DNA of 9,533 nucleotides, from positions 8,961 through 18,493 of the forward strand of contig DFXX01000101.1 of NCBI GenBank assembly GCA_002381765.1, in the 5' to 3' direction. This document shows positions 5,952 through 9,533 of this stretch, in pieces. Made by a program: the position numbers and the translations under genes. The DNA is from Bacteriovoracaceae bacterium UBA4097. GTDB lineage: Bacteria; Bdellovibrionota; Bacteriovoracia; Bacteriovoracales; Bacteriovoracaceae. The notes under the pieces are model-generated. The model made no database searches. It saw only the letters and a program-made list of their open reading frames with translations, and had not been told where the DNA came from. Positions within the stretch are counted from its first letter, which is position 1. The number at the start of each line of letters is the position of its first letter.

Positions 5952-7355
5952 CTAAGAAATAGGTGTTTTTTTACCCTGTTTAGCCACTACCGCATACATG
6001 GCCAAACATCTTTGACGATTGAGCTCATAGCTCACGATGGGAGCAAAATATTGGGGATTTAGCAGGGTATCGGGGCGGTGAATCTCTTTTTTTCCCAAAT
6101 GTGCGAGCTCGGGCACCCATTTTTTAATAAATTTTCCCTCAGAGTCAAATTTCTCGCTCTGAGTATAGGGATTAAAAATTCGAAAATAGGGTTGAGCATC
6201 ACAGCCGGAACTCGATGACCACTGCCATCCACCATTATTGGCGGCGAGATCATAATCCAGTAATTTTTCCGCAAAGTAGGCTTCACCCTTTCGCCAATCC
6301 ACTAAAAGAATTTTCGTAAGAAAAGAGGCCACCACCATTCTCAGGCGATTATGCATAAGTCCGGTTTCATTCAGTCTTCGCATGGCCGCATCCACGATGG
6401 GATAACCCGTTTCACCCTGGCACCAGGCGAGAAAATCCTCTTCCTTGCCCAGATATTTGATCTGGTCATATTCTCGCTTGAAGGATCCTTTCGTGACATG
6501 GGGATAGGCGTCCAAGATCATCTGATAAAAATCGCGCCAGATAAGTTCCGAGAGCCAAACCCGGGCCCCTTCTGAATTTGAGGAAGTGGCCACTCTGAGC
6601 ATGTCTCGAATAGAGATATTTCCAAACCTAATGTAAACCGAGAGGCCACTGGTTCCCTCAAGAGCGGGAAAGTTTCTCATCTCGGCATATTGATCGAGCT
6701 CTTCAGTAAATTTCTTCAAGCGCTTTTTTGCCGCTTGAGTGCCACCGGGAAGGAGGGGAGGATTTGGTTTAAAGCCAATTTCTTTTAACCAGTCCTTGTT
6801 CAGGACATTCTCAGGATTCTCAAATTTGGCCAGATGTTTTAGAGGACACTCAAAATCTGAAATGATTTTCCCGGTATTCTCAAAGCTTTCAAGCCATTTA
6901 TTTTTATAAGGGGTGAAGACTTTATATAGACCACCGGTATTGGTTAAAACTTCGCGCTTTTCAAAGAAGACTGCATCTTTGAATTGTTCAAATTTAATCT
7001 TCAAGGCCTTAAGTTTTTGTTCCACTTTCTTATCGCGCTCTTTAGCATAGGGCTCATAATCGCGATTAACATAAACCGTGGAGGCTTTGAGAAGACTTGC
7101 GAGCTTAGGGATTTCCTCCTCGGGCCTTCCGTAAAGAACGTGAAGAGAAGTGCCCTTCTTCTGGAGTGTGGCTTCTATCTCTTTAAGAGAGTCTAGGATG
7201 AAGGTGATTCTGCGATCTTTTTTATCCTGGAGCTTACTTAAAATATGAGTATCAAAGACAAAAGCCAGATGGGTCTCCCCCTCTGAGAGGGCAGCAGAGA
7301 GGGCCTGATTGTCATGGAGCCGCAGATCTCGGCGAAGCCAGCATAATGTGCTCAT
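5952..7355 (-). CDS. phrB: class I CPD deoxyribodipyrimidine photolyase
   Basis: A 467-residue flavoprotein, close to E. coli PhrB (472), that uses light to split cyclobutane pyrimidine dimers. The N-terminal antenna domain begins with CWLRRDLRLHDNQAL (5-19). The FAD/DNA domain contains ELIWRDFY (270-277), TGYPIVDAAMRRLNETG (316-332), MHNRLRM (334-340) and NNGGWQWSSSSGCDAQPYF (373-391). Lining up with E. coli, Glu270 and Trp273 match substrate-binding Glu274/Trp277, Arg337 matches Arg342, Trp379 matches Trp384 and Asn373 matches flavin-facing Asn378. Of the electron-transfer triad, Trp377 (Trp382) and Trp354 (Trp359) are present, but Trp306 is replaced by Tyr301, and E. coli Trp338 by Leu333. 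The antenna cofactor (folate or other) cannot be decided. The ATG at 7355 lacks a strong ribosome binding site, but the family N-terminus aligns. It is probably transcribed alone or with read-through into sdhC. Confidence 0.95.
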   Translation of the reverse strand: MSTLCWLRRDLRLHDNQALSAALSEGETHLAFVFDTHILSKLQDKKDRRITFILDSLKEIEATLQKKGTSLHVLYGRPEEEIPKLASLLKASTVYVNRDYEPYAKERDKKVEQKLKALKIKFEQFKDAVFFEKREVLTNTGGLYKVFTPYKNKWLESFENTGKIISDFECPLKHLAKFENPENVLNKDWLKEIGFKPNPPLLPGGTQAAKKRLKKFTEELDQYAEMRNFPALEGTSGLSVYIRFGNISIRDMLRVATSSNSEGARVWLSELIWRDFYQMILDAYPHVTKGSFKREYDQIKYLGKEEDFLAWCQGETGYPIVDAAMRRLNETGLMHNRLRMVVASFLTKILLVDWRKGEAYFAEKLLDYDLAANNGGWQWSSSSGCDAQPYFRIFNPYTQSEKFDSEGKFIKKWVPELAHLGKKEIHRPDTLLNPQYFAPIVSYELNRQRCLAMYAVVAKQGKKTPIS

Positions 7356-7476
7356 GGAATAGCTTTACTCTTAAAGAAATCACGAGTCTAGCCAGGGAAG
7401 GGGGCCAAGCAAGATTTGTCTAAGTGGACTAAACTGATCTTCTAAAGTTTCAAGGTCTTTTTCCGATAAGTCAGGG
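7356..7476. promoter_or_regulatory. divergent intergenic region between photolyase and the exported-protein pair
   Basis: These 121 bp must carry the start signals for photolyase (minus) and for the gene at 7477 (plus). I found no close match to a -35/-10 pair on either strand. On the minus strand the best is TTGCTT followed after 16 bp by TAGACT, which is weak. There is no obvious LexA-type palindrome that would tie photolyase to an SOS response. Confidence 0.3.
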
Positions 7477-8004
7477 GTGAAATTACTATTCCTATTACTA
7501 CTTATTTTCTCTACTCATTCTCTCGTTTGGGCAGAGACGCAAACTCTTAGCACCGCCCAAGGGCGCATCCTCATTCCCATCCTAAAAAAGTGGGAACTCG
7601 GAAAGAATCTTTTCGGTATGCCTTTTCTCTACTTTTCTCCTCAGACCAACGGTCAGCGATCTAATATCAGCTTCACCGATACCGGGGTTAATCTCGAGAT
7701 CGATTTGAGTCGCCTCAGGGCAAATAACGAGTCCTACCACAAGATCAAAAATGATTGGGCACAAAGCATCGGTGGGAAGATCATCGCTTTTCATCCCTTT
7801 AAGATTTGGAAAAATGATCAAGGTCATGCCGTTCATGAAATAGGCGTTGAATATATTCATGAAAATAAATCCTACCTGGAAAAGAGCTTTTATGTGGACT
7901 GCAAAGGAAAGCTTATCTTTGCAAAATCTTTAAGACTTAAACTCAATCAGGAACATCAGAAGGATTTTGATCTTTTGCTGAATAAACTGGATTGTGGGGA
8001 ATAA
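7477..8004 (+). CDS. exported hypothetical protein, possibly PsbP/DcrB-like fold
   Basis: A 175-residue protein starting with GTG. No in-frame ATG occurs before residue 48, and only the GTG start keeps the Sec signal peptide (Lys2, hydrophobic run 3-18, likely cleavage after Ala19). A GGGG touches the start codon, so the ribosome binding site is weak. The mature part has Trp39, a FLYFSP turn near 50-55, alternating hydrophobic strands and a final amphipathic helix (about 160-172). That order recalls PsbP/DcrB-type periplasmic proteins, but it is a weak resemblance, not an identification. Two cysteines, Cys142 and Cys173, could form one disulfide. The stop codon is directly followed by the ATG of the large exported protein, so the two are almost surely cotranscribed and probably coupled. 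Function unknown. Confidence 0.78.
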   Translation: MKLLFLLLLIFSTHSLVWAETQTLSTAQGRILIPILKKWELGKNLFGMPFLYFSPQTNGQRSNISFTDTGVNLEIDLSRLRANNESYHKIKNDWAQSIGGKIIAFHPFKIWKNDQGHAVHEIGVEYIHENKSYLEKSFYVDCKGKLIFAKSLRLKLNQEHQKDFDLLLNKLDCGE

Positions 8005-9533
8005 ATGAAATCTTACCTTTCATTTTTTCTGGCGATTCAATTAATTCTCTCCAATGTAGGCTTTGTCTACGAGGCCCAAGCTGCCACCCGGGAATTTGAT
8101 CCGGCCAAGGACTGTCCTAATGGTTCATGTGTGAAGGGACTCACAAGTCTATTCGAAGCTAAACTTCAGGCGGCCAGAAAAGATCGCTGCCTTCCACCTG
8201 AGAATCACAAAAATCATAAAGACTGGTATCAAAGTCATTCATTATCTGAAAAATGCTTGAAAGATATTTCTGAGTTAGAAGAGCTGAATAAAAAGCTTGA
8301 AGCCATTTCAACCTATCTCGCCCAAGAACCCGAGTGCGAGGATTGCGTCCAAAATAAATCGGCCCTCTCCTCAGTTATGAAAGGGGAGATCGGCCCTTTC
8401 CTTAAAGTTGCCCAGGCACCACTCTGTACAGAAACGGCCAAAAAAGAAGTTTGGAAAAAATGCGATGAGGATGCTGCCTGCGTCTTTGTTTCTTCTGCTA
8501 CGACCTTTATTCCTTCCACCTTCGTAAATAAGCTTATTCCAAGTAGTCTTGGAAAAGATGGCTGCGACGGAAGTAAGGATAGCTGCTTAAAGCAAATGGC
8601 CATGGGTTTTACCAAGGCCGTCTTCTCGTTTTTTGAAGGTATGTTTGAATTACTCAAGATGGCGGGGAAGGGAATAAAAAATTCTGCTACCGATCTCTGG
8701 GAATACTTAGAGGGAGCGGAAAAGCAATCCTCGACAGCTCAACTATCAGCAGCGGTGGCTTCTGAAGAAGAGGGCTTCTTCAGACAACTCGTTAATGATT
8801 TTCCCGGAACCATGAGTAAAGTCTGGACCGGTTTACTTGCGGCCATTAAGCACTGGATGACAAACTCCGTTTTCTGTCAGCAGTGGAGTGGACAGCCACA
8901 ATTCAGTCAATGCTTAAGGCCAGCTGAAGGACTTGGATGCACAAGCTGCAAGGCCATGATTACGGGTGTTTGTTCTTTAACGGGAACCATTGTCTCGGAA
9001 GTCATTCCGGCCTTCTTAACCGGAGGATTATTCACTATTGCTAAGCATGGAGCAGGAGCAGCTGCTCAGCTCGCTAAAAGTGTGCGCATTTCAACTGAAT
9101 CTCTAAATAAGATTAAGCAAGCACCCATCGCTTCTATCGCTAATAAAAGTTTAACGAGTGTTAAAAATTCTAAAGCACTTCTCACTTCGAGTGCTGCTGC
9201 CAAGGCCGCTCTTTCGGCCATGGGGCCCGCCATGCGGGCGCTGAACGCAACGCTGAACTCCTTAAAGGAAGCCATTAAATCCTCAGGTGCTTATCTCATG
9301 AAGTCTCCTGCGGGAGTAGTCCTTATAGTAGGAACGAAGGTGGCCAAAGTTTCTGGAAAAGTCCTGATTCTTCCCCTCGATAATGCTCTTTTAAGAAATA
9401 GCTTCTCCTTAGGAGAGAAGACCTTTGCCAAACTCTTTAAAGAGTCAGAGAAATCTGCAAAGCTCATGAGAAATGGAGTGATCGCAACTGAGACTACCCG
9501 TGGTGCCAATGCCGTGGACGAAGCTCTTTTAAA
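8005..9533 (+). CDS. large exported cysteine-rich protein of unknown function (3' end off the right edge)
   Basis: Reading from the ATG at 8005, directly after the previous stop, the frame stays open for 509 codons to the window edge. GGGGA sits about five bases before the start. Residues 1-26 look like a Sec signal peptide ending Ala-Gln-Ala. The mature part has 16 cysteines, at 37, 42, 62, 84, 111, 114, 141, 153, 159, 187, 194, 291, 303, 312, 315 and 323, including two CxxC pairs (111/114 and 312/315), so it is probably disulfide-stabilised outside the cytoplasm. Residues ~196-285 and 324-509 are helical and hydrophobic, rich in Ala, Ser and Lys, and cysteine-free after 323; 330-350 and 435-458 are the most apolar. 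No catalytic motif is visible. I recognise no family. In predatory bacteria such long exported proteins often end in an enzyme or toxin-like domain, which here would lie beyond the window; that is inference. Confidence 0.82.
   Translation, partial: MKSYLSFFLAIQLILSNVGFVYEAQAATREFDPAKDCPNGSCVKGLTSLFEAKLQAARKDRCLPPENHKNHKDWYQSHSLSEKCLKDISELEELNKKLEAISTYLAQEPECEDCVQNKSALSSVMKGEIGPFLKVAQAPLCTETAKKEVWKKCDEDAACVFVSSATTFIPSTFVNKLIPSSLGKDGCDGSKDSCLKQMAMGFTKAVFSFFEGMFELLKMAGKGIKNSATDLWEYLEGAEKQSSTAQLSAAVASEEEGFFRQLVNDFPGTMSKVWTGLLAAIKHWMTNSVFCQQWSGQPQFSQCLRPAEGLGCTSCKAMITGVCSLTGTIVSEVIPAFLTGGLFTIAKHGAGAAAQLAKSVRISTESLNKIKQAPIASIANKSLTSVKNSKALLTSSAAAKAALSAMGPAMRALNATLNSLKEAIKSSGAYLMKSPAGVVLIVGTKVAKVSGKVLILPLDNALLRNSFSLGEKTFAKLFKESEKSAKLMRNGVIATETTRGANAVDEALL

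Noticed and set aside
8313..9509. Three minus-strand open frames (8313-8657, 9066-9275, 9291-9509)
   Set aside because: All lie opposite the large exported protein, whose frame is open for 509 codons with a signal peptide and a regular cysteine pattern; the antisense frames look like by-products of its codon composition.

Overview
The window reads like chromosome of a Gram-negative bacterium of the Bdellovibrionota, most likely near Bacteriovorax, Peredibacter or Halobacteriovorax. The arguments are indirect: a type-B sdhCAB operon with one five-helix cytochrome b subunit, base composition a little under 50% GC by eye, several exported proteins without a recognised family, and a large exported cysteine-rich protein of a kind I associate with predatory bacteria. 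There is no rRNA, tRNA or marker gene to settle this. I see no mobile element, CRISPR array, tRNA, phage gene or long repeat.

Left part (1-1901, minus strand): a compact operon read right to left. It holds a SprT-type zinc metallopeptidase fused to DUF2786 and probably DUF7168 (1901-822), a PaaI-like hotdog thioesterase (814-359), and a DUF423 membrane protein (from 381, running off the left edge). The first junction has a 7-nt gap and the second a 23-nt overlap. A 163-bp divergent intergenic region separates this operon from a small exported protein with four cysteines (2065-2409, plus strand).

Centre (2428-7355, minus strand): class I CPD photolyase (7355-5952), then after 104 nt the succinate dehydrogenase operon sdhC-sdhA-sdhB (5847-2454), closed by a clear rho-independent terminator at 2428-2448. 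The three Sdh proteins form the membrane-bound complex that passes electrons from succinate to quinone through FAD, three Fe-S clusters and two b hemes. All expected cofactor ligands are visible. The best sdhA start is the ATG at 5165, one base after the sdhC stop, not the longer upstream ATG. The photolyase has Tyr where the outer residue of the E. coli tryptophan triad (Trp306) would be.

Right part (7477-9533, plus strand): a GTG-started exported protein of 175 aa, followed with no gap by a large exported protein that runs off the right edge. Of the latter, 509 codons are visible: a signal peptide, 16 cysteines all in residues 37-323, then an Ala/Ser/Lys-rich cysteine-free helical part. This pair is the least explained and most interesting part of the window. 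Its C-terminal domain, which would probably reveal its function, lies outside.
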